Positions 50,275 through 62,170 of a stretch of DNA of 64,000 nucleotides are shown here, piece after piece. The translations under genes were made by a program, and so were the position numbers. The notes under the pieces are model-generated. The model searched no databases, was not told the origin of the DNA, and saw nothing but the letters and a program-made list of their open reading frames with translations. Each line of letters opens with the position of its first letter. The stretch's first letter is position 1. Origin of the DNA: Linnemannia schmuckeri (lineage: Eukaryota; Mortierellomycota; Mortierellomycetes; Mortierellales; Mortierellaceae); contig JANATG010000012.1 of NCBI GenBank assembly GCA_029449235.1, positions 434,001-498,000 of the forward strand, given 5' to 3'.

Positions 50275-50545
50275 GGTGTGTGAATGAGTTAAATAGCTTT
50301 TGGAGAGAAAGAGAAAAAAGAAAAGATAGGAAGGAGAAATTGACGTGCGAAGGGTAAAGAAGAAAAAAAAAGAAACGGAGAGGACCCCCTTTGTCGACAC
50401 CCTTCTTTTTTCACACGATAACATTACTGTACAAAGCACGGGAAAATTTTTATTATTATGACCGATTCGGTTAATGTATGTGTGCAGGGGCGGGTAGGTC
50501 TTTCTTCCTTAGAGGAAAAAAAAAAATAAAATGCTAAAAAAGAAA

Positions 50546-53500
50546 TTAGAGCCATTCGGCAACATACGAGAAGCCCTGGAAGTTGGCCTGGTCGTTGGCT
50601 GTCAGATGGCTGTGGACAGGCGTCAGCACGGGGATCTCGCGAGTAAACTCAGGATCAAAGTTGGAGGTATCGGTTGGTCCGCGGACCTTAGGGAAGAATG
50701 GTGGAGGCACCTTCTTATCCAGAATATCCTGCCAGTTCACACCCTTAAAGAAGGGATGCCGCTTAATCTCCTCAGCATCTGTCTTGCCACTTCCAAGACG
50801 CTTCTCAGGATCACGAGTCAACAGCTATTACACGAAGAGATGTCAAATGAAAGCAAGTATGGTTAGCATTTATCGCAAATAATGCAATACAATGAAATAA
50901 AATGATACGGGACAGAAGACGCACCTTTTGAAGAATGGAGACAGAGTCTCGCGACATGTTGATGGGGTAAAGAATCTCATCTTCCAAAATGGCCTCAAAG
51001 ATCTCGTCTTCGTCGTCTCCTTTGAAAGGCGACTGTCCAAGTAACATCTCGTAAATCAACACACCGAACGCCCACCAGTCGACGGCACGGCCGTACTTTT
51101 GTTCACTAAGAATCTCGGGGGCCATGAATTCGGGAGTACCGCAGAAAGTGTTGGTGGTCGATCCATAGTACATGTCCTCCTTGCACAGACCATAATCGGC
51201 AATCTTGATATGTCCATCCAAAGTCAACAAAATATTGTCCAACTTCAAATCACTAGAAACATAGACAAAGACAAAAAGTACAGAGACAACAGTTAGTACC
51301 AAGTTGACGAAAGCATCGTTTTTTTAAGCGGGTTTTTGTGTTGGCACATTTCGAAATCTTACCGGTAGATAATGTTGTTCTTGTGGAAGTACTCAAGAGC
51401 CAACAAGACCTGGCAGGCGTAAAACTTAGCCTGGCGCTCCGAGAACTGCTCACGCTGAATGTGTAACATCAGATCTCCTCCGGAGACATAATCCATCACA
51501 AAGTAGATACGAGTCTCTGTCTGGAAGCAAGAGTGAAGTCCAACCAGGAAAGGATGACGCTCCTTGTTGGCTGCCTGGAAAACACGCTTCTCCGAACGGG
51601 TACTGGCCACTTCATCGTGCTCAATAATGAACTCCTTCTTTAAAACCTTGATAGCGTAGAGTCCTTTTGTCACCTTGTCCTCAGCCAACATGACCTACAA
51701 GTCAAAAGTGTGTGGGGGGGTGGGGAGTCATCGATTAGTTACCGGCGTGGCCATATTCACATGAGAAGTCTCATAGTGACTAAATTGAATTAACTCAATT
51801 TCCTTTGATACTCACCTTTCCGAAGTTACCCTTGCCCAAGACGGCCAAGAAGTTAAAGTCCTCAAGACCAACCTTGCGAGGCTGGTGGCCCACTTGTTGC
51901 GATGGCTTCTTCTAAAAGAGTAAATGATAAAACGCTGTCAGCTAATTGTCTATTCGCTTCAGAGAGAAACACATTCGTGCAATCCAAAAAGCATCAAAAA
52001 AAAGTTTAAAAAGGTACATACAGCGACTTGGTTCTGTTGCTGCTGCTGGCTGTGCATGGGCCTTTGCTGTTGCTGGGCGTGACTCATGGGTCTCTGTTGA
52101 CCATAAGAAGGCTGCTGGTGTTGTTGCTGGTACTGCTGATACTGTTGCTGCTGCTGTTGCATTTGCTGCTGCTGCTGCTGTTGTTGTTGTTGAAGCTGCT
52201 GTTGTTGAAGCTGCATCTGATGTTCCTGCTGGAGGCGCTGCTGATGTGCCATCTCCTGTTGTTGCTGAAGCTCCTGTTGGTGAAGGCGCTGCTGCTGCTG
52301 ATGGAGTTGCTGCTGCTGTTGCTGCTGTTGCTGCTGTTGCTGCTGCTGTTGTTGCTGTTGCATCATCAGCTGTTGCTCAATCTCAAGCTGCAACTGATCA
52401 GGTCCTTCCTCCTCATACTCTTGCTTCAACGACAACGAGTTATGGTTGATAGAAGCAGGCGATCCATGAATCGCTCCCTGACTCAGGTATGGGCTGCCTG
52501 AGTTGGCATGAGGTGGCATCTGCAACTTTGGAGGTGGCTGACGAGGCGACGGAGGCTGAGCCTGCGACTGATTTCCGCTCATCGAAGAACTGTGGCCAGA
52601 AAGTGGTGACTGAGGCGAAACAGGCTGTCTGTAAGATCCACGAGAGTCGGGCGAACCGGGATCAGGACGCTGGTTGTAATCCATCCGCTGAGAACCTGCC
52701 GGGAATCGGTTGTCGATCGGAGACGAGAGTCCAGAATCGGACTGCGTGGGGCGGGCAACCGAATAACGCGAGCTGGCAGTCGATGTCGAGTTCATCCTGT
52801 TGTCGGTTGTGTTTCTCTTCGCACGCTTGATCTCCATCAGAATCATGTTGGCCTTTTCCATATCCATGCCACAGAAATCGGGAACCAGATGGGAGCAAGC
52901 AGCGTGACTTGTAACGCCACACTCTACAGAAGGAAAGTAGATGCGAATAAATAGCTGTTAGTGCCTGGCAGTATGGATAACAATTTTTCAAACCATTGGT
53001 GTTAAGTTGAGAGCATTGGTTTACCTGTGCAGCGCTTTGCGCCCTTTTTGCCAAGAGGAAGGATATAACCGCAGTGGCAGCACCAGGAGGCAGAGAGGTT
53101 GGTGAATGCCTCGAATCGATGGGGAATCCTGTGGTTGAGCTTTTCCTCGTCTGGATCCACGTCAGCCTTGGATTTGGAGATACACTTTGTAACAACCTTT
53201 TCGAAGCACTTGCGATGGCAGGTATACTTGCAGTCTATGGAGGGGAAACGTTAAATATCAAAGAAATGGAACGAGAAGGAGATGTTAAACAGATTTCTTC
53301 AATGCAGTAAAGAAAATGCATTCGTCTTTTGGTGATAAGCGACTTTTTTTTGGATCGCGATCATTGAACCATTGGTCATTACCTTCACATTGAGCGCCAG
53401 CTCCCGAGAAGAGATCAGAGCAAAGAGCGCAGCGCATGATCTGGTAAAACTGCTGGACGACAAACTGATGTCCGTTAACTTCCTTAACTTCTCCCTTTCT

Positions 53501-55819
53501 CTTGCGGACAGCTCCTGCACGACCAAGCCTTGAGGGGTATCGCTTTACTCCAACGGTATCCTTGACTATTAACAAACGAAATGAACTTGTGTTAAAAGAT
53601 TTCTAAAGCAATCAAGGACATCTTCGTGCGCAGATTGCAAAAAATCCTCGACATACCAAAGTTGAACTTGATGCAGACCTGACCGACAGGTTCAAGGTCA
53701 AACCAACTCTCAATTCCGTCCACTGTGGCGGCTTGGCTATTGTTGCCGTTTCCGTTGTTGAATCCTCCTGCTCCATAGCCTGCAATTCCAGGTGCTGCCT
53801 GTCCATCAAATTGTCCGTTCTCATTCGGTGAGATCTGGCCAGCCACACCAGCAGGTGCCCATCCTGGGCCACTCTCCAGCTCGACCTTCTTTCGGCGCAA
53901 TTCATCAGTGATATCAGAGATCTTAACCCAAAGACTTCCGATAGGAATAAGATGGTTGTCTGGCTTGTCGTACAGTGTCAGCTCAACCTCGCTTGCCTTC
54001 TCCACAGGTATGTCAAAGTCCTCGTTCCATCGAGCACCCTGGGTACCCGAACGAACAGGGCGAGTCTTGGCACGAGGAACGCCATCGACCTTGATGATAC
54101 ACAATGTTTCTGGCGCCTTCAATGTCCTTGTTGGCGCGTTGTTCTGCTGCTTCACTGCAATGACGCGGATGTGCAAAGTACCAGTATTGGGCTTGCGTAG
54201 ACCCGCTCCAATTCTGTTGGTCACTTCAGGTTCTCCCTCATCTACCAAGACACAATGTAAAGTGGGTCAAAGTAAGTTAGCGACCGTATTGTTTCAAATA
54301 TTCACCTGACCAACTTGCAAAGACAAGCTAATTCGATGCTTACCATCGTCCTCCATGCCAGGAACAAAGAGCTGCTGGTACTTTTGAAGGGCACGCTTCA
54401 ACAAGACAATCTTTTCGTTACTCTCTAAGAGTTCCCCATGGACACCAGCCCTGTTCTTTTTGTCGCCCATCGAAGGATCATTCTTGTACAGCACAGCGAG
54501 ACGCTCCGAACCAGCCTTCAGTTTCTTTTCCACATCGAGTTTGAAAGCCAGATCACGCAGCTTGTTGGAGATCTTTGCTGTGGTAATAGGTGTGCTGGAC
54601 TTCAGGAGATCTATATCAGTTGCACCACAAAATAACAAAGGCAAGTCGAAAACAAACAAAAAAGATCATGAGAGTGGATGGAAGGAAAGGGGAGAGAGCA
54701 TCCCATGGCATGGTGGTATATGGTTAGTCCATTTTAGCCCTTCGTTTCGCGAAACATTTGACAGGCGCAGATTGACAGTAGAGTGGGATTGGCGTCATTT
54801 TCTGAGCCAGCGCAATTATCGAGCAATTTGCATTTTTCCACTTGCCGAGATTAGTGTAGGCTGGTCGCTTGGGTAATTCCAGCAGGGCTTGATCCAGGTG
54901 AGGCGAGTCCATGTTGGTGCCCGAGCCCAATGAGACAGTCGACCCCGTGACAGATGAGTAACTCGGCTGGATGACTGGAACGGGTCCAAAGTCGCCAGCG
55001 AGGTAAATACCGGAGTTTGAGACCAGATCCCGGTCTTTGTAGTCGTCCTCGCCTGTCAGAATGGGATCCATACTCGAGTCCGACACGGAGGGATATTCAT
55101 GACCCTGGAAGCTGTTGGGCTTTTGTTGTTGTTGTTGCTGTTGTTGTTGTTGATGCTGCTGCTGCTGCTGCTGTTGGTGTTGGATACGTTGCTGCTGTTG
55201 CTGGTGAGATTGTCGGATTTGCAGCTTTTCGATTTCCTTTGTCAGATAGTCGATGCGCTTTTGGGATTCCTGCAGAGTAATCTCGCACTGAGCAATGGCC
55301 GTCTATTAATTAGGAAAACAGAAAGCAGAGCGTATGATAGAAGGTACGACGCCGACAGTTAGGACCTCGACTCTGTTGTACGCGCAGGTATAAAAATAAA
55401 CCAGCGAACGCCTTTTTTTGTAGTATTATCAGTTTGACGACACGGTCAGGCACAAAAGGAACCGAATTAGGCTGCCTTTTTTTTTACGCCAAGGAAAACG
55501 ATTCGAAAATGAGGTAATAGATTCAGGTCCTTACAGGGTTGGTATGCCGCGTCCTCATCACAGTTGTGGCATCCTTGACACGCTGCTCCGTCTGCAGTTT
55601 CCGAGTAATCTCTTGAATGCGGCTCTGATAACTATCCTATGCTCGGGTAATAAAAGGAACACCAGAGGGAGCAAACGCAAAAGATGAGCATTTCGAGTTT
55701 CTTTTGAAAGAAAGAGAGAGGGATCTTTCAATAAGCATCAAGTTGCGGGCTGTTTTCTTTCTGCTGCCTCATCCGTGTTGGCAACCAAGAAAACAACAAG
55801 AGACGAAACTTACCGCCAT
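50546..55819 (-). CDS. PKC1: Protein kinase C, fungal Pkc1 type (1248 aa)
   Basis: Twelve exons: 55819-55814, 55636-55535, 55302-54846, 54610-54344, 54241-53657, 53565-53383, 53234-53025, 52923-52022, 51911-51816, 51694-51363, 51252-50925 and 50824-50546 (1249 codons in frame). It is the Rho1-activated kinase of the cell-wall integrity pathway. Order: HR1a (~3-75), long Gln tracts, HR1b (~185-270), C2 (~290-430), two C1 zinc domains (~500-555, ~570-620), a Gln-rich linker (~720-900), and an AGC kinase (~920-1180). The kinase has GKGNFGKV, YRDLKLDN, ADYGLCKE (DYG as in yeast Pkc1) and TFCGTPEFMAPE. The tail has a TP turn motif and the hydrophobic FQGFSYVAEW. The first coding exon is only ATG-GCG. 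Intron 3 uses a GC donor (CTCG/GCAAGT). Confidence 0.95.
52140..52375. repeat. CAG/CAA (poly-Q) repeats in the PKC linker exon
   Basis: Mixed CAG/CAA codons on the minus strand encode several Gln runs, the longest ~18, broken by His, Leu and Glu. A second cluster lies at 55124-55204 in exon 3 of the same gene. The mixed codons suggest an old, fairly stable tract. Confidence 0.9.
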
Positions 55820-57155
55820 GGCGAAGGAAGGGGTGTGTTTTGAAGGCGAGGGGGCGGAGGTGTGAGGAGGTTGTTGTGTTGGATGATGCTGTCCTGCTGA
55901 ACAATGAGGAATGAAAAGTAAAAAAGACAAGAGCTATGAATAGACCGTGAGGGCTAATAGACACAAAAGGGACAAAGAGAGAGTCAGGACAGGGGCAGGG
56001 TTGAGGTTTTATCACTCGTGTTGTTATGTGTATGTATTGTTTTTGTATGAAGCTGTTGTTCATCTGACCATACGGACTATGAACAACAATAACAGCAACA
56101 ATTTACGAGTGCGAGCGAGTAGAGGAAGAGAAGGGGGTACAATGAGAGTGAAGCATGCAAAAGTGTGATTGTTTAGTACCGATGATGAGGTGGCCGAGAG
56201 GAGGGTCGGGTTGAGGCGGGTGTGAATGGGTATTTTTTTTGAGGGTGATGAGCGGTGAGGAGGAAGAAGAAGAAGAAGAAGAAGAAGAGAACAACAGTGG
56301 AAGTGGTGGGTGTTGGTGGTGTGAGGAGGGGGGTTGGTGGCGGGAGGGAAAAGGAAGAAAGAAAGGGAAAAGACAGGAAAAGACAAGAAAGACAAGGAAA
56401 ATGAACAAGACACCTGCAAGGCCAAAGTTTAACAAAATCAAAAATCCAATAATACATGCTGCACCTGTTTGGGTACTCGTTTTTCATGACACTTGCTCGC
56501 CTGGGCCAACAAAACCTTTTCAAGCCTTGTGACAAAAAGCACCCGCCTAAAACACTGACGGGGTCCCCTCATTGTGAACAATGAGGATGACGATGCTGCA
56601 CCCCGCTCTCTGCTACCTCCCTGCCTCGAGAGAGAGGGCTAGTGATTAGTGATGGCTATCTTTTTGGTGTGATCCACATATCCAAATCACCAGTCCTGTC
56701 CCAGTTCGGCTGCATGTCTCGATACACACAAACACATTCAGCTCAATTCTTCACGGAGAGAGCCGCTTCTTACCCCTGAAATCACGATAATGTCTGCACC
56801 AACCAAGAATGAAGTAGCGTGTCCCTTTGCAAACTGATCCGAGTCAAAACAATAATGCAATTACAACCGCAACGACATGACACGGCCACAAGTGGACTTC
56901 AGTCCCTCTCACTTTTGGCGTCTTTTATTAACAGCTTATGCTAGCGTGATGATAACAAGTACGATCGCGCGATCAGTAAACCCAAGCCTGCACCGTTGTC
57001 ATGTCTGTTCCTTTTTATTCTTCTAATGGCTAAAAGAAGAAAACGGTGCTCGCAAACATATATAGAGTATGAGCTTTCATGCCCACTGAGTGATGACGAT
57101 TGTCTACTCATAATGAAAAATCTGCAGGGGATAGTGAGGAGTAGGTGACCGATTA

Positions 57156-57560
57156 GCAAAGCAGAGCCAAAAACAAATAAAAAATTCCTGGGATATGGGA
57201 CGGATACATTCCCTTCTCAATCCAGATCCATTGGTGCTGACTGATCCTCACGTCCTCAGCACCGAATGCGGAAGGATTGAAGGAAGATAATTGCTGTCTC
57301 ACTCGATTGTTTGCCCAGCGTAGCGGACAACCTGTGTGAATCACACTTTTCACAAGCCTGCAGAAACACAATTAGCACAACCAAACAAAACAAACAACTA
57401 TCATTGCTGTCGCACAATAACTGATCGAATTTCAAGCACAAGCGATCAAGGCTGTTCGACTACAGCATAGTAAGTCGCCTTGGGTGTCCCATAGACCATA
57501 GTCGACTGGCGTTTTCTAGTTATGAATAAATCCATCAGAGCCTCCATCAGTTCTCTTCAG
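57156..57560 (-). other. Possible small unrecognised gene or gene remnant
   Basis: After an acceptor-like TTTCTGCAG near 57360 on the minus strand, a frame with ordinary codon use reads LVKSVIHTGCPLRWANNRV and later ISQHQWIWIEKGMYPSHIPG before a stop at 57153-57155. Upstream (57532-57445) a short frame begins MDLFITRKRQSTMVYGTPKA. The two cannot be joined unambiguously, and another phase of the second piece gives ACEKCDSHRLSATLGK. I cannot identify a family; it may be a decayed element. Confidence 0.25.
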
Positions 57561-57720
57561 ACCTCTGTAGCAAGTACATTAATACTGAGTACCATCGTGG
57601 GAAGAAAACCACAAAACTTGTCCACGTGATGTCCGTTGGGGAAAAAAGAGGTGCCTGAGAAAGTAAAAAAGCTGATCCCCGGACAAAAAAAACTGATCAG
57701 CTCTCACATTCTTTACCCCA

Positions 57721-57745
57721 CTCTCTCTCTCTCTCTCTCTCTCTC
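57721..57745. repeat. (CT)12 microsatellite
   Basis: Perfect CT dinucleotide repeat in the presumed 5' leader of the thioesterase gene. Confidence 0.92.
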
Positions 57746-57813
57746 CTAATTCCACTCCATTCCATTCCTTCTCTTCACTCATTCATTTCTCCTCATCCAT
57801 ATCTTTTTATACA

Positions 57814-58594
57814 ATGGCAGCTTTGCAACACGTCAAGAGAGTCTGGACCAATTTCTTGAGTCAGGGAGGATACGACGCTCATGCCCTCTCCGGCGTACGT
57901 CTCACTCTTTTTTTTTCTTCTTTTCCACAACACTCAGCTGGAAAAAAGGAGGGTTCAGTTAAGACTGGTAACACTTCCATTATTGACCGATTTTTCTTTT
58001 TCGTCATCCACAAACAGCTCAAGTTGGTATCTGCCACCAAGGGATCTTGCCTGTGCGAACTTGATGTCGCACCTCAGCACTTAGTAAGATAGTCGTTTTT
58101 CTTCAATCATTCCTTTGTACTTGAAAAGGAAACAAGCCTGAGGCTGACATTCGCTTCTCTTCAACTGAAATACATGAAATTGCTCTTAGAACCGTTTGGG
58201 AGGTTGCCATGGAGGTCTTCTCTCAACCATCGTTGATGTCGGCGGATCACTGGCCATTGCCGCCGAGGATATGCATGCTACCGGTGTCTCTACAGATCTT
58301 AATGTTTCATTCGTTTCCGGAGCCAAGCTCGGTGACAAGCTGTCCATTGTTAGTTTCCGGTTGACATATCTCCCAATTTATAATGCCCATGGTCCTCTTG
58401 GCACAAATCACTGACAGAGCCATCCACTCTTATACCGATAGAACTCCCGCTGTGATAAGGTCGGAGGAACCCTTGCCTACACCACGGTCGAGATCAGCGT
58501 TGGAGACAAAGTCGTTGCCCTAGGTCGTCATACAAAGTTTGTCAGACTCGCCCACAAGGCCAACAAGGAGATGAAGCTCGATGGGGAGGCTTGA
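57814..58594 (+). CDS. ACOT13: Acyl-CoA thioesterase, hotdog fold, ACOT13/Them2-like (152 aa)
   Basis: Four exons, 57814-57894, 58018-58083, 58190-58348 and 58442-58594, all in phase 0 (153 codons). The enzyme hydrolyses medium- and long-chain acyl-CoA to fatty acid and CoA. The PaaI/Them2 core is plain: NRLGGCHGGLLSTIVDVGG with Asn50 and Asp65, then ATGVSTDLNVSFVSGAKLGD. These are the positions of the catalytic pair in human Them2 (established for the family), and length is close to the 140-residue human protein. A hotdog tetramer is expected. The donor of exon 3 is GTTAGT. It ends 119 bp from the convergent translin gene. No mitochondrial presequence is obvious beyond a basic KRVWTNF patch. 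Confidence 0.92.
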
Positions 58595-58713
58595 ATACAA
58601 AGAGGAAAAAACGGCAATAACATTGTTGGGGGTGTGTAATATCTCTTTCAAGGACGATAGTTTTGGTCTAGCCTTTCTTTCATACCAGTTCCTCCATCTT
58701 GTTTGCGATTCTC

Positions 58714-59996
58714 TCATACTTGTACTTCTGCTCCAGTACTGGCGATGTCCTGACCTGGTTCTGTGTTCGCCACAATGAGCTTTCGCACAGTCAGGTCGTA
58801 AATGATCTCCTCCACCTTCTTGATATCGTACTATATAGATAACACAGCATAGACACAATAAACATAGACACAATAGACATTAGTTGAATAGACATTAGTT
58901 GAAAAGCGCAATTTGCAGGCCCAATGACCCCAAGGTCTTTTTGCTGTGGCTCTGATCCTGAGAAATGAGTTTTACCTTGATTCCGTCAAAGCGCTTGCGG
59001 AGGGAATCGTTCTTCAAGTTCAAAAGCTGAAATCCGCTGTAGAGCTCTTTGAGGAACTTGCCAATGCGGACTGGGCGCGAAAAGTCTCCTGATGTCACTG
59101 CATTAACCGCCAATCGGGACTAAAGTTGAAGAGGGAAAGAGTCAAAAGGTTAGCTTCATGTCGTTGTTACTTACCAATAAATATTCAGTCGAGTCTAAAT
59201 TTGCTCCTAAGGATCACAGTAAACGTACCAGCTCGTTGGTCAAAGAGACGACTCCATGCAAGAATTCCTCAACCGAGATCTGAAAATCCGTGATGTTGTT
59301 ATCCAGATCAACCTTGACTATAAGTTTCATGATAGACATACCAAACGTGATTGTTAGGCAAGTCTAATAAAAATATATCATATTCTCCGTTACTCCACAT
59401 CCCTCGTGTACTAGCTCACCTGCAAAAAAGCCCTCCAATTCCTCGACTGTGATCAGACGCTCATGCTCCAGGTACATAGTCAACGTCGCGAGGAAGCACG
59501 CCTGCTGCATGGGTCCTGACCAAAGTCCGTTGTATTTGTAGTACTGGTGGGTCGGTACGAGTTTTGTCAAATCGCTGATGTGAGTCTGGATATCCGAAAA
59601 GTAGATGCGAGCTTGGGCACAAAGAGCCGGCACTAAATAATTGAAAGCGCAAGAATTGGCCATTAGTGAACAAGTGGGTCACGATATATCCGCGCCTGAT
59701 GGTCTCTCTGCTGACCGAGGTGTACCTTGATCCTTTGAGCTTGAATGAACGCGGTTCAAGACAGCTGTGATATTCCTGTTGGTCCTGTCAAGTTCACGAA
59801 CAGCCGAGCGAATGTTGTCCTTGGTGGTCTTTTGTGGGATAACGAGAAGAAGGCAAAACTCGTCGAGAGTTAGAAAGGAGACAGAAGTAAGCGACGTATC
59901 CTGTCGAGAAAAGTAAGACTTTTAAGTCCTTACGGCTTCATTCTCCATGGAGGCCTGAATGGCGTCGAAAAATCCGAGATCGACAGCGTTTGACAT
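58714..59996 (-). CDS. TSN1: Translin (242 aa)
   Basis: Six exons: 59996-59934, 59828-59726, 59632-59420, 59317-59229, 59119-58976 and 58830-58714 (243 codons in frame). Translin is an all-helical RNA/ssDNA-binding protein that forms octamers and, with TRAX, the C3PO ribonuclease complex, which processes small RNAs and tRNA fragments. Diagnostic stretches: SAVRELDRTNRNITAVLNRV, QYYKYNGLWSGPMQQACFLA, the DFQISVEEFLHGVVSLTNEL helix, SRLAVNAVTSGDFSRP, and GFQLLNLKNDSLRKRFDGIK followed by YDIKKVEEIIYDL. Length matches the 228-residue human protein plus a small C-terminal extension. It is absent from Saccharomyces cerevisiae but present in fission yeast and many fungi. It shares a 225-bp divergent promoter with the BRCT gene. 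Confidence 0.94.
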
Positions 59997-60221
59997 TGAT
60001 GAATGTTGAAGTAAGAGTGAAGAACAGAGAGGAACGAATGGTTGTGTTGAAAACGCAAGCGTGTCTTGTTTGTCGTGCTGAGGACAAAAATGGTGACTGT
60101 CACCAATCAGCGCATTTTGGTGGCCACCAAACCGGCATGTTTGACTTTTTTTTTCGAATGCACACACTTCCTTTGCCTTCACTTCATTTACCAACAACAA
60201 CACAACAGCATTCAACTCACC

Positions 60222-62170
60222 ATGTTCAGTGGATTCTCAGCCTGGTTCGCACCAGAGTTGCGCTCATACAACCAGACTTGGAGTAAGCTTTACGTCTACC
60301 TCCATATCACCTTCTAGGAAGTGAACAGACCGCGCGACTAAACTTTCACCGACAACCATACTTTTTTTTCTCCTATTCAATTTTGTAGTCAGTCATGGCG
60401 GTGCGGTGAAGGAACTTGCAGAGGCCGACATAGCTTTTGTCACCGACAAAACATCCTCTGATGAATCGAGGTACGATACGAAATAGTATGAAATACTCAA
60501 GAACTACAGAGACAAGACGTTACCACTTGATGCATGACCTTTTCCATTAACCAAGTCTTTATCTCGGCACCTGATAGTAGTTACAAGCCAACGATGAAGA
60601 TCCTGAGACCGGACTGGATCGAAGGTATGAGCCGTATATCCGCTTGTCTCTATCCTAGCAAGAGGCACGTTGATAGGTGCTAACTCTAGTACTAACGCTC
60701 CGCTCCAATATGTCAAATAGACTCCATCCGTGGCCAGAAACGGCTTTCTTTAAAGCGGTACAAGAGCGTGTTTCCCGGCTTGTCGAGATTTGGTATGCGC
60801 GCGCATTGGCTCTGAAACGATTATTTAGTACGCGATGTTAACAGATAGTTTGCTCCGCAAATCATTAACACTACATCATCCAAACGATTAGACTCGACGG
60901 AACATGGCAATATGGCAGTAGGGATGGCCGCATTCAACAGCACCAATGTCATATCACTGGACAAGTCATGGCAGCCTCATCAACCAGAACCCGAGATTCA
61001 GGATCTGTCAGTGACACCAAGCAGCGGCGGTGCGTCTTCTCACAAAACACATCCGACTCTGGGTAGCGTGGGAGGAAGGCGAATTTCATCACTCTTTCAG
61101 CAGAGTCGCTCTGACTCAGTTTCAGCAGGAAGTGTACGAACAATTACGTTGACCAAGTCGGAACCTGAGAAGGCAGGCGATGAGGAAGTGGAGGGAGAGG
61201 ATGAGATTATAGGAAAAGATGAACGGGAGAATGAATCGGCGGTTGGTACTCAAGCGTTTTTGACGCAGGCTTTCCGATCGAGTGACGAAGAGTATGAGCC
61301 TTCCAAACCAGATCTTCCTACAAACACTATGGAGAGTATCGAGACCGTGGGCGACTCTGATCCATCAGAACCACAATCAGTTTTACAAGAAGTGATTCCG
61401 GAAACGCCAAAAAAGAAGAGACGGCTTCCACCGTCAATACTTAAAGGCAAGAAGTATGTCGTCAGAAATGTTTAGTTCGTGGAGGAGTGGTGATTGTGCT
61501 TACTTGTGGAGTCCAGCTGATTGACATACCGACAATGTTGCACTGCGTCCTCAAGCTAACGAAACTGTCGGACAACTTTCTCAAATTTACATAACTATTA
61601 GACCACCTGCTCGAACTCACGATAGTCAGGTCTCTGACAGCGTCTTTGCTTCTTCGTAAGTACATACTGGATGACCAAATGGCATTTAAGCTTGTACCAA
61701 GGTTGGAGGTGACAGATAGTTAACAGCTTACCTGCCATATATACCGCACATAGTGACGATGAAGTGGCTGTTTCCGATCAAAAGAGGAGGAATCCCTCAG
61801 AGAGGAGTCTTTACAGAACCGATACGGTGCCTCTTTCATCCCACCACAGCCCGTCATCCGCACCATTTCATACATGCGAAGATAGAAAGATGAGGTAATC
61901 AAAGCTGGTGCTATACTTTCACTAGTAGTGTGTAGAGTCCAAGTGGAACTAATTCCAATTCATGTTCTCACATCTTTACGTAGCAACAGCGCAGAAGGAC
62001 ACAGTGCGAGTCACCAAAGAATGCGTCGCATACGCGCTGAGGACTATCTGAGGGACACGCTTGCACGATTGGATGAAGATTCGAAACAGCTTTTAGCGAT
62101 GAGACCAGTTGGAGTGAGGCTGATCGATATCGAACGCGATAATATTGATCTGCGGAGGAAACGACCTTGA
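60222..62170 (+). CDS. BRCT-domain protein of unknown function (401 aa)
   Basis: Eight exons: 60222-60282, 60389-60470, 60578-60624, 60721-60792, 60892-61453, 61602-61655, 61754-61894 and 61984-62170 (402 codons, phases agree). The first four encode one BRCT domain (~1-88): MFSGFSAWFAPELRSY, ISHGGAVKELAEADIAFVTD and the hallmark Trp helix KILRPDWIEDSIRGQKRLSL. The arrangement recalls the N-terminal BRCT of Rev1- or Rap1-like proteins, but no polymerase, Myb or other known domain follows. The middle is acidic and disordered, with a basic KKKRRLPP patch (possible nuclear signal). The C-terminal 60 residues are ordered and basic: RRIRAEDYLRDTLARLDEDS and VGVRLIDIERDNIDLRRK. A nuclear DNA-repair or chromatin role is an inference from BRCT alone. 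Confidence 0.82.

Larger units (their letters stand above)
55820..57813. other. Divergent intergenic region between PKC1 and the thioesterase, 2.0 kb
   Basis: 55840-56440 is mostly CT-rich on the minus strand, including (GAA)n on the plus strand at 56261-56290, and fits a long PKC1 leader. 57156-57560 holds a minus-strand stretch with coding-like codon use (see separate entry). 57721-57745 is a pure (CT)12 repeat in the thioesterase leader. A CACGTG E-box lies near 57623. Confidence 0.5.

Noticed and set aside
50160..50439. Separate small gene upstream of seipin (frame ending at 50170)
   Set aside because: Its only plausible part is the MVLLE start, which is better used as the first seipin exon through a GC-AG intron; the rest is CT-tract translation.
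51946..52501. Plus-strand Ala/Val- and Leu-rich frames opposite the PKC poly-Q exon
   Set aside because: They are reverse-strand shadows of CAG/CAA repeats.
61454..61601. Frame continuing past 61453 in the BRCT gene, ending KYVVRNV at 61475
   Set aside because: A GTATGT donor at 61454 joins in phase to 61602 (KPPARTHDS), with a CTAAC branch-like site inside the intron, and leads to two further well-formed exons. Stopping at 61475 would orphan them.
61462..61665. Minus-strand frames opposite the BRCT gene exons 5-6
   Set aside because: They overlap well-supported plus-strand exons, lack motifs and have no start context.
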